64,000 nucleotides of DNA from Mercenaria mercenaria (GCF_021730395.1 NC_069362.1:39264501-39328500); one strand, 5' to 3'; shown: positions 22,529 to 35,492, counted from the stretch's first letter. Translations and numbers: made by a program. Notes: generated by a model not told the origin, from the sequence alone.

Positions 22529-24178
22529 ATTTATTCCCTGTGTTCACAACTACTGCTTATCTGACTGCCATCTTTGTTTACAGATGAAAATGCAATGCCT
22601 TTCACTGTAGTTTTAGCTCAGACAGTGCAGTGCCACCTAAGTGCACTACAGTGGGAACTAAGGGACACAACTCTTGAGCTCCTCAGCAGAATTATAGAAC
22701 AATATAAAGGTAATTATGTTAAAATGCATTATTTTTTATCATGATCTGCTCTTTCTTTTTGACAACTAAACACTGATGCATGGAATGTGTTAGATAATAT
22801 TAGCACAAATTAAGTTTTTAGAATTAGTTATGAATCCTGAGTGTTTCAAAATATAAAAATATAAGTATAAAATATTATAATTTTTTTACTTGTTTGTTGG
22901 GATTAGATTTCGTGGATTGATTCAACCACAAAATTTACGAGAATTAGTCCCCCACGAATATTAATGATTTCACAGTATTAATTGATTTTACTTTCCTTCC
23001 TCTGTTAGACAACTCAGCTGTAACAAAGTGGATCTTTGAACATAGACTACATCTACAGATATGGCAATGTGTGAAAGATGGAGAGAGTTATGTTAGAGCA
23101 TCAGCAATTTCTTCCCTCCCTATACCAGCTTTGTCTATGTCCACAACTTGCAGCTGCTATCACTGGGTCTGGTCTAGTTAGTGATAAGGTAATCGTATAG
23201 CAACAACAAACACTGTAAAAGCTTATAGAAAGAATGCCCTAAATGGTTTTATTTCCTAGTCTTGCTTTCACTGAGGGCTTCTTCAGGAACTCTGCCTTGA
23301 AGCAGAAATGGAAAATTATATTTTAGACCATGATTACATGTATGTTTCAAAATCAAACATTCAACTTCAGAGGTCAAGGACAGTTCATATGATATTCCTG
23401 ATAATGTGATCGTTACCATTGTTAAAGCAACAAAGGACTTTGACTGGAAAGTGAAACTTGTTGCTTTAGACTTTGTTTTATTTTATAACAGGAGTTATCA
23501 AAGTGTTAGGAAAGTGGGAATTACAGATGTATTCCTGAGCAGCAGGAGTCATCAGAGTGGTCTAAAATTCTGGGAATGCCAGATTATGCAAAGGATCTGT
23601 ATAACGTTGAATCCGCTGATAAAAGGGAGACTGGGAAAGATATAAGTCACGTAATTGATGGATTATGTAGAAGGGAAATAGTTAGTGTTTTAATCGATAC
23701 ACTTGATGATTATGATGAGAAAGTATGTAAGAAAGCTTTCAAAGTTTTCTCAGAGTTACAGTCTCATGTGAGAGCAATTGCAAACGAGGACAGTAATTTA
23801 AGTGATACATGTGGAATGAAGAAAAGAAAGTTGGATGATATGTATAGGACAGGAACCACTGATACAAAACAAGATAATGACACAAACAGACAACTGTCTC
23901 TTGAATTTAGAACAGATAATTTTGAGAAAAGTGTTAAAAATTTCAGACACCTAGCTGAAGTATCCTCTTTTGCAAATAATAGGAATGAAATATTAGGTGA
24001 AAGTATTGCCAAGAAAATGAATGTATACGTAAGATTTAGATTTTGATTTGTCTGTGTACAGATCGAGAATAGAACAGGTAAATGATGAACTTGCTAGACT
24101 TCAAAGTTTGGTTGAGGATATTTTAACAGCTGCTGATAAAGAGGAAGATGAAAATGCTGTAGATTGTTATAAGGAAAA
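22529..24178 (+). pseudogene. BRAT1 partial duplicate, decayed
   Basis: Copies of the last three BRAT1 exons: 22529-22709, 23009-23188, and about 23380-24178. Exon 1 has an in-frame TGA (22562-22564). Exon 2 carries four extra bases near 23113. Exon 3 has lost its splice acceptor and about the first 40 codons, has about 55 bases of extra sequence near 23490-23545, shows a shift near 24018, and has lost the stop after ...VDCY (24162-24170) through a one-base deletion. No exons lie upstream in the unit, so it was born truncated. It might still be transcribed, but it cannot encode the BRAT1 C-terminal domain. Confidence 0.9.
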
Positions 24179-24223
24179 TAAAATTGTCAATCAAAGTCTG
24201 ATATTATAATTATACTGATATTA

Positions 24224-24480
24224 TGCCCTCTTTAACAGAGTGGTTAAGGTCAGTAACATCTAATCACTTGCCCTTCACCGTTTCAAAACCTTGCTTTGAG
24301 TGTAGAACTCTTTATGTGAGGAAGCTAGCGTATGGAAGGTTTGTGGTTCTAACCAGGTGCCCACACATACCTGAAACAATGCCTGGAGGAGTACTTTTGT
24401 TCTTTCTCCATCACCAAAAGCTGAAAAGTTCCCATTTGACCTAAATAGTGTCGGTGACTCTTATACCCAATAAAAACGAA
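24224..24480 (+). repeat. tRNA-headed SINE, unit B copy
   Basis: Orthologous to 8027-8265. This copy keeps more of the body: aggtttgtggttctaacc, then 'gtgcccacacatacctg' and the 'gtgtcggtgactcttata' end. It ends in a short A-rich tail. Confidence 0.65.
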
Positions 24481-24484
24481 AACA

Positions 24485-25930
24485 CACGATGAGACTTGCT
24501 AAATCCCAAAAATTTTGCAGTCAAGATTGCCAAGATGTGAAGTGTATATAGATGTATAGAATGAATAAATGCAATTTTGGACTGTCGTCCTGAAGTTACG
24601 AGCTTATGTATTAGATTTTGTGAGTCACTAGTTTAAAGTTGTATTATCATCCTAATTCATCTTTTTTTCGGTCAGTAGCTTTGTTTTCATTTTCAGGAAA
24701 CTTTTTTGAGGTCCGTTTGAGGCCCACTACAAAAAGATCCTATTCATCTGAGAAATCCCCATACATATGGTTTTGTTTTAATATCAAGTAAATTCAGATT
24801 GCATATATGCATTTACTGTGTATGTACATGTATTTGCTTGAGTTGAAAAAATATATATTGTTGTACTAAATAATTTCATAATTTCATAGCGTATTCATAC
24901 TGTAAGGTTCAAAATATATATTGTTGTACCATATTATTTTATAATTTCATATTGTATTAATATATATTGTAAGGTTAATAGGTGGATGCCTCTCCGACCC
25001 CTATTATAACATTTTACGGGGATAATAAACGAGGTTACCATCTGGGCCTCAAAAAAGGAAAACATTGCGGTTTCCTTGTTTAACTTTTCACAATGGGCCT
25101 CGAAAAAAAAATAACATCGCGGTTTCGTTGTTTAACTTTTTACCGTGGCCATTTCGTTATCTCAACTTTTCAATATCGTAGTATCATACTGACGGGACAG
25201 CCTCTAGACGCATGGGAGCCTGTTGGATACTCACTGGTGTTGGTTTGGAGGACAGGGGATGGAATAGGGGCTCGAGAATGCCTCAAAAACCTGACTGTAA
25301 TCATACAGGCAAACATACACACCAAATTAGTATTTATTCCATCATTTACTTACTTCAACACAATGTTTAGTTAAGACAAATTTTCAGAATTTTCAGAAAT
25401 GATAACAGTTATAAGGAATTGCCGAACTACAAGTTTCAGTCAGATCGCTCCAGGAAGACAATATTTATTGTCCTTTGTACTTTTACAGTGGGTTTTCTAT
25501 TTTCCGTCCGTCCGGAGTCATATTTCTCATATACGGTTAAAAAGACAAAAATGTTTCGAAGGATCATCAAGTAAACATGGTAGAAATGTTAACTGTTGTA
25601 GGAAACTGCAGCCCTGCAGGTTTCAGAGAGACTGCTTGAAGAAGACCAGATCTATGACCATTTGTTCTTATATATATACTTGTGACATTAAAAAAGAAGA
25701 AGTCTGAACTAAGAGTATTTAAACGTTATCAAATGATCGGCCCGAAAAGCTTCATATTTCATATTTTCTTGGATACTAATAACTATCTTTAGAAAATATT
25801 ACAAACATAATAATAAAGAAACCAAGTAACATTTTTAAAGTCTACGTCTGTGTTCAAACGGAAATATTCACATTCGCCCTATTATTTTCCATTGAAAATA
25901 ATGACGTTCATTTCGTATGATCAGCAAAAG
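24485..25930. other. Unit B intergenic DNA with interspersed repeat remains
   Basis: An 'atatatattgttgta' phrase repeats near 24850 and 24915. At 25040-25198 is the 'caacttttcaatatcg' repeat ending 'tatcatactgacgggac', the uninterrupted partner of 9290-10512. From 25340 to 25720 are eroded ~470-bp-type repeats matching 10930-12200. No exon seen. Confidence 0.5.
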
Positions 25931-26411
25931 GTCAGAGACCACCAATTAAAAAAGGTACAGGAAACTTACTGGGAATGAGGTAAGTGTTTACCTGGGAATA
26001 AGGTAACGTCTGTGTGTTCTGATTGATCAGTCATGTAAACAAACAAGAGAAGTGATTATTTTTTCAAAATTGATATTTTTTTCATTGCATTTACAGTATT
26101 TTATTATACATTTTGACAAAATTTGCTACATTTTATGTGTATTGAAAAAAAGGTTTTATCAAAGGAATTTCTCCCGCCATGCCAGTGATGTAAATAGGGG
26201 GTCATCTCATTCACACGAAAATTTTTTAAATACTAAAGTATCACTATTCATATGTTTTTCGCTCGATATTTTGGTTGAACTAAGATAGTTCTTGAAAAAC
26301 TTGAATGTAATTAGATACAAAACATGTATACATGTTCCGATGTATGGAAGGCCGCACATGCCATAATGTTACAATGAAAGTCTATGGGAAAACAATTGGT
26401 GGTCTCTAACC
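25931..26411. mobile_element. TIR element, GGTCAGAGACC family, 481 bp
   Basis: Starts ggtcagagaccaccaatt and ends with the near-inverse aattggtggtctctaacc. The sub-terminal stretches (ggtacaggaaacttactggg; acaatgaaagtctatggg) recur in the shorter copy at 26921. No transposase visible. Absent from unit A. Confidence 0.65.
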
Positions 26412-26920
26412 TATAATAGAACTAAAACACGACTGTCGTCGGAAATCATCACAGGTAATGTTAATGGTCACCAACCTGTTGTGAATGAAGTAAAAAGACG
26501 TTTTCGGTCAAAAATATGATTTTTTTTATTTTATTTTTTTTATTTTGGCCTCTTTTTTAACAGGTATACCCATTTTGATCTGAGCTTGTGGGCCAAAAAG
26601 GATCATTTTTATCTCTGTAATGTTAGAGAATTATCAAATTAATAGTTTTTATTTCTATTTTTTACGGAATGAATCATATTTCAGCAGCAAGTCAAATCCA
26701 ATGCAGATAACTTAGATTCTCACGAAAAATTTCAATCTGACGAAGACAGGGACTGAGTATGGGCATATAAATCGACAGGGGGTGACCTCTGTAAACTGTC
26801 CATATCTTTCTTAAAACTGAACATTTCTTGATGAAACTTTGTCAGACATTTGGTATTGGATCATGTTTCACAATATTACTATAAAATTGGAAAATGTGAT
26901 ACGAAACATTCATCTATAGG

Positions 26921-27078
26921 TCAGAGACCACCAATTCAAAAAAGTACAGGGAACTCACTGGGAACTAAAATAGTTCTTGAAAAATCTTGTAATTAGAACA
27001 TGTTTCGTTGTACGGAAGGCCGTACACGCCATAATGTTACAATGTAAGTCTACGGGAAAACAATTGGTGGTCTCTAAC
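26921..27078. mobile_element. TIR element, same family, short copy of 158 bp
   Basis: Same 18-bp ends and the same adjoining 60-80 bp at each side as 25931-26411, with the middle missing. Between the two copies (26412-26920) I recognise nothing. Confidence 0.65.
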
Positions 27079-27112
27079 CAAAAGGAAAGGCGCGGCGAAC
27101 ATCATCGCTGCC

Positions 27113-27713
27113 TATACCCCAGTCACACATACGGCGCGGATAGCAACGTCTAGCTACGGATAGAAACGTAGTAATCCGTATTGATCCGTACCTGAGCCGT
27201 ACCTCAAACTAGTCAAAGTAGTAATCCGTATCAATCCGTACCATCTCTTGGTCGAAACGTCTTCAAGACTAATCCCAAACTTGCAAGTTTCTCCAACTTT
27301 TGAACATATTCAAACGTTTGGGCGGCCCGTAGCCATTTGAGCGTGAGTTTAGTCCAACTTGGTTGAGGAACTTTTTCATTCGTAGTTAAACGTACTAAAC
27401 CGTAGTTATTCGTACTGGAACGTACCTTGCCGTATTGATCCGTAGCTGAACGAAGTACGTTATCCGAGGCTGTCCGTACTAAAGCGTGGTTCAACGTAGT
27501 TCAGCCGTCCACGCGCTGGGCAAGTTGCCAGGCGCAGTAAAACGTAGTTCAACATAGTACTTATTCGCGTCCTGTATTTTTGTTCCCCGTTTCTCACCAT
27601 TTTTTCCGTACTAAGACGTACTGCTCCGTACTTATTCGTGTTCGCTCCCACCACAGACTAATTCCATCCACACCGTACCTCAACGCACGAACATATCCGT
27701 ATGTGTGACTGTA
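27113..27713. mobile_element. CGTA-rich palindromic MITE, long copy
   Basis: Outer ends agtcacacatacgg and ccgtatgtgtgact are inverted. The interior is built of repeated 'cgtagtaatccgtattgatc'-type words in both orientations. A short, cleaner copy is at 46608-46827. Open frames on the minus strand here (27231-27654) are translations of these words and are not genes. Confidence 0.7.
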
Positions 27714-29811
27714 GCTTTAGTAATAACCGACCGCTGTTTTGACGACGCCCGCGTAAAGTCAGGTCCTTAGATGACGTCGCAGTTGTTTCATCTGGTAAAC
27801 AGAAGTGAAGCTGATTTTAGTGTTAAATGCCACAAAATATGTGCAATTTATAATATTATCTTGTTTACAAATGGAAAGGCAATATAATGTAAATATAAGA
27901 AATGAAATGATTTTTTTCAGTGTTCAATCCGAAACTAACGACAGAATAGGACCGGCAAATTAAACATGAATCTCTAGCGCGATTCGTGGATTTGACGATC
28001 CTATTTTATCGTTCATTTCGCATAAACACCGACAAAAATTATTTCATTTCTTAAAGGTATATTAATTACTATTGTCAGATAGTTTTTCTTTGAGAAATTG
28101 AATTAAAAAAAGAGCCGGATCACGATGCAGGTAACATTTTACATAATTGTGATCATTGTGTTTTTTTCTTCGTCAAAAATTCAACTAGAAAGAACAGACC
28201 ACCGTGTTAAATAATTTTCACATCGCTTTTACAAGGAGTAAGCTACCAGCTGGGAGGCTTTAAATGTATTACCTAACTCTTATCGCAATTTTACCTATAT
28301 TCAAGCCTTCTGTCCTTTTGAAATGTGTGTATGTGATCTCTAAACCAACACTAATATTTACTTTATCCCTGATACTGCTGGAATGAGAGCGATTTCAACG
28401 ATTGTATCCAAGTACCTAAGTAATGGTTGTTGCAATCAAGTAGGACATAAACAGTTTCGCATTTGAAATTGTCTTTATAATTTACGGCAATGCACTAATT
28501 TCTATTTTTTTATAATGCAGACTTGAAGTAATAATGATAACATTGATATTCATTGCGTAAAAATAGATAAAAAAAACACGATCAAACCTATTAATCACAG
28601 TCAATGCAGAACTGAAAAAAAGATCAGCTGAATTCTGTTACTTTATCTGAATCTGATTTCCTGGTCATACCATGGTATACAAATGAAGCGTCTTTGATAC
28701 CAAATGTTATTTGCCCCGTAGTTATTATCAATTATTATTGTTTGATTCATACAGTGTAACAAACCTTTTTTCATTTATCAAAAATGCTTTTTGCTATAAT
28801 ATGCTGAATGTATACTTTAAGAACCGTTTTTCCCTTTAAAGTTCTATAAGGCTTTTAATTTAGAAATAGATAAAGCTACCGCACAAATGTATTGGATAAT
28901 ATTGCTACTTTCATTATCACACATGTACATTTCAGTAAATAATAATTACGTACTTCGAAAAGTACTACTTGCATTATTTCATTAGTGCTGGATGTTTTCC
29001 ATGAATACGTCACACAACGATATTCTATGAAACGGTCAGTTAACATTACAGTTTTAAAATGTCTATAAAATGAAATTATCTCAAACAGTGTTATTGTCGA
29101 GTATAGGACAAATCCCCACAAAGCGGACAATGTTTTTGCTTTTTGTTTTATTTATTTATTTATTTATTTATCATTATTATTATTATTATTTTTATCTTGT
29201 AAAACTATTGAAATATAGAATTAAATCATCGAAGTTCTTAATCATTACAATTTTAGATGTAGATGATTTTTAAAAGAAAAACAAAGCACCCTAGCTTGCA
29301 GGTTTGTCTTGGAACACGGCTATGCCTTAAACTCTGTAAGTAGTCGGTCGTGGATTCAACATCAAACAAAGTTAACAAATGTAATGTGAACTCTCAGATA
29401 CAGAACTTTTCCGATACATGTAGTTAGATTATTCTGACTATATTTTAGGCCGGCAAGAATTAATGGTTTGGTTGGTTAGGGATGAAAGTGGACAATTCTG
29501 AAATACCAAACTACCAGTGAAAACAGAAAAATAGTAATTTTAAATCAAAACTGCCCAATTTCTTATTGAAAATGATAAGCATTGCATCCATCTATTTACC
29601 AAATAAAAGCAGTGACCAGTACGTTCCGCATTCCGTCCATGAAAGTCGCAAAATATTGACCAATAATCAATACGGAAGACTCGTGAGAAAATATTTCGAG
29701 ATAAAAGCTATTAATTTTGCGCGGTAATTTACACATAACGTCATGACGTGTACAACGTTATTTTTGACGCAATAAGGGTTTGTAACGTTGCTGAGCGTAA
29801 CTTATTAAAGA
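27714..29811. other. Unit B intergenic DNA
   Basis: From about 28070 this aligns with unit A (12300-14640), minus the 560-bp segment described at 12434. A TTA/TTTA microsatellite is at 29148-29192. No exon seen. Confidence 0.5.
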
Positions 29812-30548
29812 ATTCTAACATGACTAACAATGGTTCAGTCATCACAACGAAATTATCTTGACGTCAACGTGATATTTAGCGCCAAGTACGCATCAAGAAA
29901 TAGCGCTTTCAAGTTTCATCATGCTGCGCCCTCGTGAAATTATTTCGCCCAACGTATAACCGCCCATTGTGTATAAATAGTGATAACGCACTGTTTTGCT
30001 ATAAATTATTTCTTAAATAATTTATAGAAAAACGGTGCTTTAACACTATTTATACACGATGGGCGGTTATACGCGGGGCGTTATAATTTCATGAGGGCGT
30101 AAAATCGCCCGAGTGTATAAATAGTGTTAAAGCACCGTTTTGCTATGAATTATTTCGATTCTTCTATGAATTTTATTGTTAAAGTTAAATCAGATATGAC
30201 AGAACTATTTCTTCGTGCATGTATAGCGCCAACTGTTAGGTCGTCACGCTTTTTGTTTATGCACGCTAGGACCGGAAATGGTAATACGACTTGCGGAAGA
30301 GTTCAGTTTGGGCGCAAAAGATGGCGCATTATTTTGCAAAGCGAATAACCAACTTAATATATGTGTAAATTAATCAAGACAATTGCTCAATGTGACATTT
30401 TGTTTTAAACATGTTATTAACTAAATCATTTAATCAAACTTGAAAGCGTTATTATTTTTAGATGTATACATGGCGCTAAATACCACGTCGACGTGACGTG
30501 AACATTATATCGTTGTGATGATTAAAGCATTGTTAGTCATATTAGAAT
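29812..30548. mobile_element. 737-bp TIR element with internal palindromes, unit B only
   Basis: Ends attctaacatgactaacaat and its near-inverse, with similarity continuing about 70 bp inward (gacgtcaacgtgatatttagcgcc). Inside, at about 29950-30165, 'aaattattt..tatagcaaaacggtg' and 'cactatttatacacgatgggcggttata' repeat in alternating orientation. Unit A has an empty site near 14670-14690. The interior at 30130-30450 recurs in reverse at 46560-47040. Open frames in both copies look alike (FDSxMxFIxKxxS..MELFLRA), which may only reflect shared repeat ancestry. Confidence 0.7.
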
Positions 30549-30687
30549 AATCATTTCGGCATTATTTAACCATTTAGTATCAAATTGGAGACAGGTTTAT
30601 TTAACTGTCTGCAAACACGGTAAGTTTATATTCTCACTTCCAGTCTGACATGCGCACATTTTATAGTAAATCTATATTATTCCTTAA

Positions 30688-31507
30688 GGTATTGGACTCC
30701 TAATAGTAATGTTTAAAAATGGCATTTGCTTGGTATATTCTTAAAGTTGACCATAATTTGCACTGTGTTGCAAATTTTAAACAACTTTTACCGTGCCGTT
30801 TTTTTTTTGTAAATTCTGTATAATATATAATGGTATTTCCTCAAGCTCAATAGTGGAGACAAATTTCAATGTGAAGGCCACTATCTACAACGTTTGCAGA
30901 TAATTCATTACAGCATTAATTTTGATAAAAGAAACATCAAACTATTGTTAAACAATTATAAAACACAAAATAAAACTGTAAATATCATTTTTTCTAGGGT
31001 GCCTCAAGTAAACAGATTTAATGAGACAAAATTCTAACTCCAACATTGAAAAATTAAGGTCGAAAACTGTAGGTCTGTTTTTAATTTTGCTCACTTCATT
31101 AAAAAATAACCTTGGGGCAGAAGTAAAACCTATCTGCATTTCTTCCACAATATATAATCTAAAGAATGAAGGCAAATAGAGAACTCTTACCGCATGTAAC
31201 TCAGTATTTTTAAAGATGTCTAACTCTAACCCTCCTGATTCAGAGGTAAATTCACTTTGAACAGCAAGAAATCGCTTATAAAATGACAATTTTCCACTTT
31301 TGTACAATACATACATAGTAAGTCTTGAAAGAAGTAAAAACTTACTAGAAAAACAAGGGAAATATGGGAAAAAAAATTTGGTCTCAGTGGGGCTTGAACC
31401 TACGCTCCCCGCCCCCTCCCCCCACGCTGAAATTGCAGTCAAAGTAGGTTTATGGTAGGAATTGAATACTCTTCAAAAAGGAGGTATTCTATTACGGGTC
31501 CAATACC
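30688..31507. mobile_element. 820-bp piggyBac-like MITE flanked by TTAA
   Basis: TTAA at 30684-30687 and 31508-31511. The ends ggtattggactcctaatag and ctattacgggtccaatacc are inverted. Unit A has a single cctta-gtcag site without the insert (about 14815). TTAA duplication points to the piggyBac superfamily. The ends are not the classic CCY..GGG, so the superfamily call is tentative. Near the right end, on the minus strand, is a tRNA T-arm-like phrase (gtaggttcaagccccac). Confidence 0.65.
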
Positions 31508-31764
31508 TTAAGTCAGTTATTACGAAAATTATAAGATTTTGTTATGTTCATTTGTAAAATTAATCTTTTTACATCACATAAAAAGCTACGAATACTTTAC
31601 GAAAAACAAATATTTTGGCCTATTAATCAGCCCCGGTTGTCAGGCATTCTAAATGTAAACATTTGTTTTTATCTGCATACGTTATAATGAAGTGAGCGAC
31701 TGAATAATGCAAATGTTTTATTGAATTAGTCTCCAGGTACTTAACAGGTTAAAGAATTGTAAAA

Positions 31765-34324
31765 ATGGATACTACAGAGCGGCTGAAGGAGCAGACGACA
31801 CTGCAGAAAGTGATAAAAACCATCCTTCTCGTGGTTGTCTGGTCATGCATTGTGAGTATGAAACAAGTTCGTAAAAATCTTGCTTGAAATATTAACATAT
31901 ATTTATCCTACTTTCATCTGGTCATTGATGCCTTACATCCATGTTCGTGAATTAATTCTTTGTTTGTTTCCCCAGAATACTGTAAGCCTATGTCTGCAAA
32001 CATTTGCATATGCTTGGTCAGTTCTGCTCATGCTGATAACAGAAAACGTAGGGTCTCCCACCATATAGCACGCGTTGCTATGGCATTGAAAACTAACATT
32101 TCTTTATGTTTTTGTACTTTTCTCATCAATACACATTCATTTTAGGGTATGTGTTTGGAAATCACTGGCCCAACATTAATCGACCTGAAGATTCGGATAA
32201 AAACGGATTATGAATCGATTTCTAGCGCCATATCTGGACGCAGTGCTGGGTTCTTTATAGGGTCGGCAGTTGGAGGTGTGCTTGTGGATAGGTTTGGCCT
32301 TTACTGTGACCTTATGGTAGCAATTTCCCTGGATTTAATGGCGGTTTCTGCAGCTTCCGTTCCCTGGGTACCAATGACAGAGCTAATATTCTTCGTTAGC
32401 CTTTGTGCCGGAACGTTTGAAGGTCTCATCAATATCGGTGAGTCGTTTTAAAACATTATGTGATGTCTAGATGTCCATAAAAGCTGAAATAAATTAATCA
32501 ACAAACGGCCGAGTCAGTATCAATTAAGATTATATGAAATAGCTTGAGTTTTATTGAAGCTTATGGAAAGCCAGAGGGGACCCCGGAGTTACAATATAAG
32601 TTAGTAAATGCTGAACTTCAAAATTCTGCATTTACAAGTAAATTTCATAGTATCTGCAGAAAGTCTAGAAATCTCGAATTTCCGCACTTTCGAACATAGC
32701 CATAGAGACATATAGGAAATCCCGCCGATTCAACACACTTCTATTAGTCGGAAAATCCCGAATCTACGCCTTTCTATATTGTAACTCCAGGGGTCCTGTC
32801 TGGCTTCCGATAGAAGATGTATTCGTTTAGTCTTTTTTTCCCCAATTTTTGGTCTGTTTTTATTTTTAGCAATATACTGCATAAAGTTGTAGGCTCAGTT
32901 ACACTAATAATAAAATGGCATAAATAAACCATAAAGAACTGATACAGTTTAAATGAAATGCCCGTTCATTCGAAGTCTTTAAAATACTTACAACAAGTAG
33001 TTCGATTTATCGGCTTTGAACTAGGTACGTACGCACATTAAGACGGTTAATACGTTATATTAATTGCGTATTTACTTTTACAGCTGGCCAGAAACTTATA
33101 ATAAACATGTGGAAAGAGAATTCAGCGTCGCCATTACACCTTCTGCATGGTGGATTCGGCATTGGATCTTTCATCATACCATTAATCGCAAACCCTTTCC
33201 TTGCCAAACCTGCTCCAGACGACAAGAACGCTACCTTCGGAAATGTATCGTGTGATTCTCAGTGCGAGGTAAACTTTACGACAACACCGGGACCAACCAC
33301 AACAACAGAGAAAAGGTATTTGGCGGACACTTCTAGAATTGAATACGCATATGGTATTGCAGGTTTAATAACTGTCGTAGTTTCATTAGTGTTTTACACT
33401 TATCACATTTTCGGCAAAAAAGATCGACAAATTATAAAGAAAAGCATGGACAACGGAACAGGAAATGACAAATCAGACACTAGAACTTTGACTTTCAGAG
33501 AAATGTTCAATCCAGCCACGTGTGCAGCCGGTCGGTTTTTGTACGGGGTAGAAATTTTGGTTTTTGTGTTTTTGTTTTTCATGCAAGCCACTGGAGGAGA
33601 AAGGATCGGGGGCAAATTCATACGCGCGTTTTCTATTGACTACCACCACTTTTCGAGTGATGATGGCTCGTACATCAACACTGTGTTTTGGATTGCATTT
33701 TCCTGTGGCAGGATAGGTGCCTTTATCGCGGCAAAATGGATTCCAATCAGAATATTGATCTTGATTGAGACCGGTGGCTGCCTTGCCTCATCCATAGCTC
33801 TAGTCGTTTTGGGAACTTCTGGACCATTAGCTTTATGGGTAATAATGCCTATTTTAGCTGTTTTCATTGCGCCACTTTTCCCATCTGGAATAGGTTGGGC
33901 TAATTTCCATATAGAAGTCACTGGTATTGCCATAACAGTATTTTTACTTGGTGGCTCCATTGGGGGTATAGTTTACATGAAGTTAATAGGGTTTTTGTAT
34001 GACAACTATGGTCCAAAAATGTTCCTGTACACTCTGCTTGGCTATGGAATCTCTGTTTTTGTTCTTGCCATTTTAATGGATATAGTAGGTGCCCAACATG
34101 GAAGCAGATTTGACAAAAACAACACATTGGACAACAAAGAAGAAGAAATAAAAGAAGTATGGTCGACAGATACAGCGGAAAACGATCATAAGTTGAATGG
34201 TTCTTCATTTGACAATGGCTACGAAAAGGTTGCAGTAGATAACTATTCCAGTTATAATTCATATGAAACATTTACAACAAAGCAAAAGGAAGATGCGAAC
34301 TTTACCGTGAGCGAAAGACTGTGA
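31765..34324 (+). CDS. NaGLT1/MFSD4B-like major facilitator transporter, copy 2
   Basis: Exons 31765-31851, 32146-32437 and 33084-34324, again 539 codons. Exon 1 encodes MDTTERLKEQTTLQKVIKT and differs from copy 1 by Pro to Leu at residue 7. About 29 differences from copy 1 over the 405 residues that begin at MWKENSASP, mostly conservative exchanges in helices (Val/Ile, Phe/Leu). Motif A here is G73VLVD77RFG. The C-terminal tail keeps the NYSSYNSYETFTTKQK block. The gene arose with unit B of the segmental duplication, and its frame and splice sites are intact. Intron 2 holds a palindromic MITE absent from copy 1, so the intron is longer. Expression could differ from copy 1 because the upstream regions carry different inserts (two transposable elements within 2 kb upstream). 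Confidence 0.9.
32556..32816. mobile_element. Palindromic MITE in intron 2 of transporter copy 2
   Basis: About 40-bp inverted ends: tatggaaagccagaggggac, with 'ggagttacaatata' further in, against tatattgtaactcc and 'gtcctgtctggcttccgata'. No counterpart in intron 2 of copy 1, so it is specific to unit B. Confidence 0.7.
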
Positions 34325-34937
34325 TGTTTACATGCTATGAACAACAGAAAAAAACTTATTTACGTACGGTTTCTTTGAAATGTTACCAAATATGCATTTT
34401 ATATATAGGTATTAGGGATGGCAACTATTAACTGTTCGGTGTTCCGAGTTTAGTAATCGAGTACCGACCAACCTGTTAGGTGTTGTTTTGTCTATTATCA
34501 CTATAGACAGAAATTAATCAGCGCAATAGCTTCGAAACTGTATAAATATATTCATGGGTGAAATTAGTCGATTTGTCCTTTGTAATTTCTTTAGACTAAC
34601 CTTAAGCTTTTAGAGGAAGACGGAAGTGTGTATCAGAGTAGTGTTGGTCGGAATAGGGTTTTGGAATAATTTGGATTTATAAAGGATTGTCGTTAAATTA
34701 CATTGCCCAGACCGATAGATTTAGTAAACGGGTGTTCAATTCTGAATCAAGTTGCGCTCATTCCTGTAAAATTTAATCAGACAAGTATTTTTTGATAAAT
34801 ATTAGAGACAATAAAACAGTCAAAAATTAGGTTATTACTTAATGCATGTAGCTTTATTGTTTGGCCTTGATTACACAACAGATTTCGGCAAACTAACAAA
34901 GCCTAATTAACATAAATTTCATACCACCATCTCAGAA

Positions 34938-35209
34938 GCCCGCCCGCTTAGCTCAGTAGGGAGAAAGCAGATCTACGGATCGCGGGGTCGTGAGTTCGAG
35001 CCTAGGCGAGACGTATGTTCTCCGTGACGATTAGATAAAAGACATTATATCCGAAATCATTCGTCCTCCACCTCTGATTCATGTAGGGAAGTTGGCTGTT
35101 ACTTGCGGAGTACATGTTTGTACTGGTAAAGAGTCCAAGAACACTGGTTTGGTTAATTGCCCGCCGTTACATAACTGAACTACTATTAAACCAAAAACAA
35201 ATAAACCAA
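34938..35209 (+). repeat. Young tRNA-headed SINE with 12-bp target duplication
   Basis: The head has box A (tagctcagtagg) and box B (gtgagttcgagcc). The body has 'gtatgttctccgtgacgatt' and 'tcgtcctccacctctgattc', and the A-rich tail is ccaaaaacaaataaacc. The 12-bp repeat accatctcagaa flanks it (34926-34937 and 35210-35221). Unit A has the empty site once, at 18611-18622. It is a SINE and not a tRNA gene, because the tRNA-like part lacks a proper acceptor stem and is fused to the SINE body. Confidence 0.85.
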
Positions 35210-35342
35210 ACCATCTCAGAAATACTTGAATGCTTTGTCTTTTATATGAATCGTGGTAATTTACACGGATATAACTGTAGACCAACAAATAAAATGATAA
35301 CTTTATTGTAAAATTCTTGATCAATTAATAACTCACATAATG

Positions 35343-35492
35343 ATGGACTTGTCCATCTTTCAACTTGGACAGTACCATTTATTATTCATAGGGAGGTTCA
35401 CTGAAGATTTACTGACTGAATATAGCGATCAATGCAGACCATGATAAGCAAAGGCAGAATCACTTGCCACTGGTCAGCAGGCTAAAAGTTAA
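35343..35492. mobile_element. Short MITE, internally deleted (unit B partner of 18785)
   Basis: Same flanks and ends as 18785-18994, with most of the central 'gcacggatgtgcagg' palindrome gone. Confidence 0.6.

Noticed and set aside
30124-30348. Small gene inside the 737-bp TIR element
   Set aside because: A similar frame exists in one relative, but it overlaps the palindromic repeats, and two copies are too few to show coding constraint.
31380-31440. tRNA T-arm-like sequence on the minus strand
   Set aside because: Only the T-arm and part of a stem are recognisable, and it lies inside a TTAA-flanked element.
34938-35010. Possible tRNA gene (box A and box B present)
   Set aside because: It is the head of a SINE with a body, an A-rich tail and a 12-bp target duplication. 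The acceptor stem does not pair properly.
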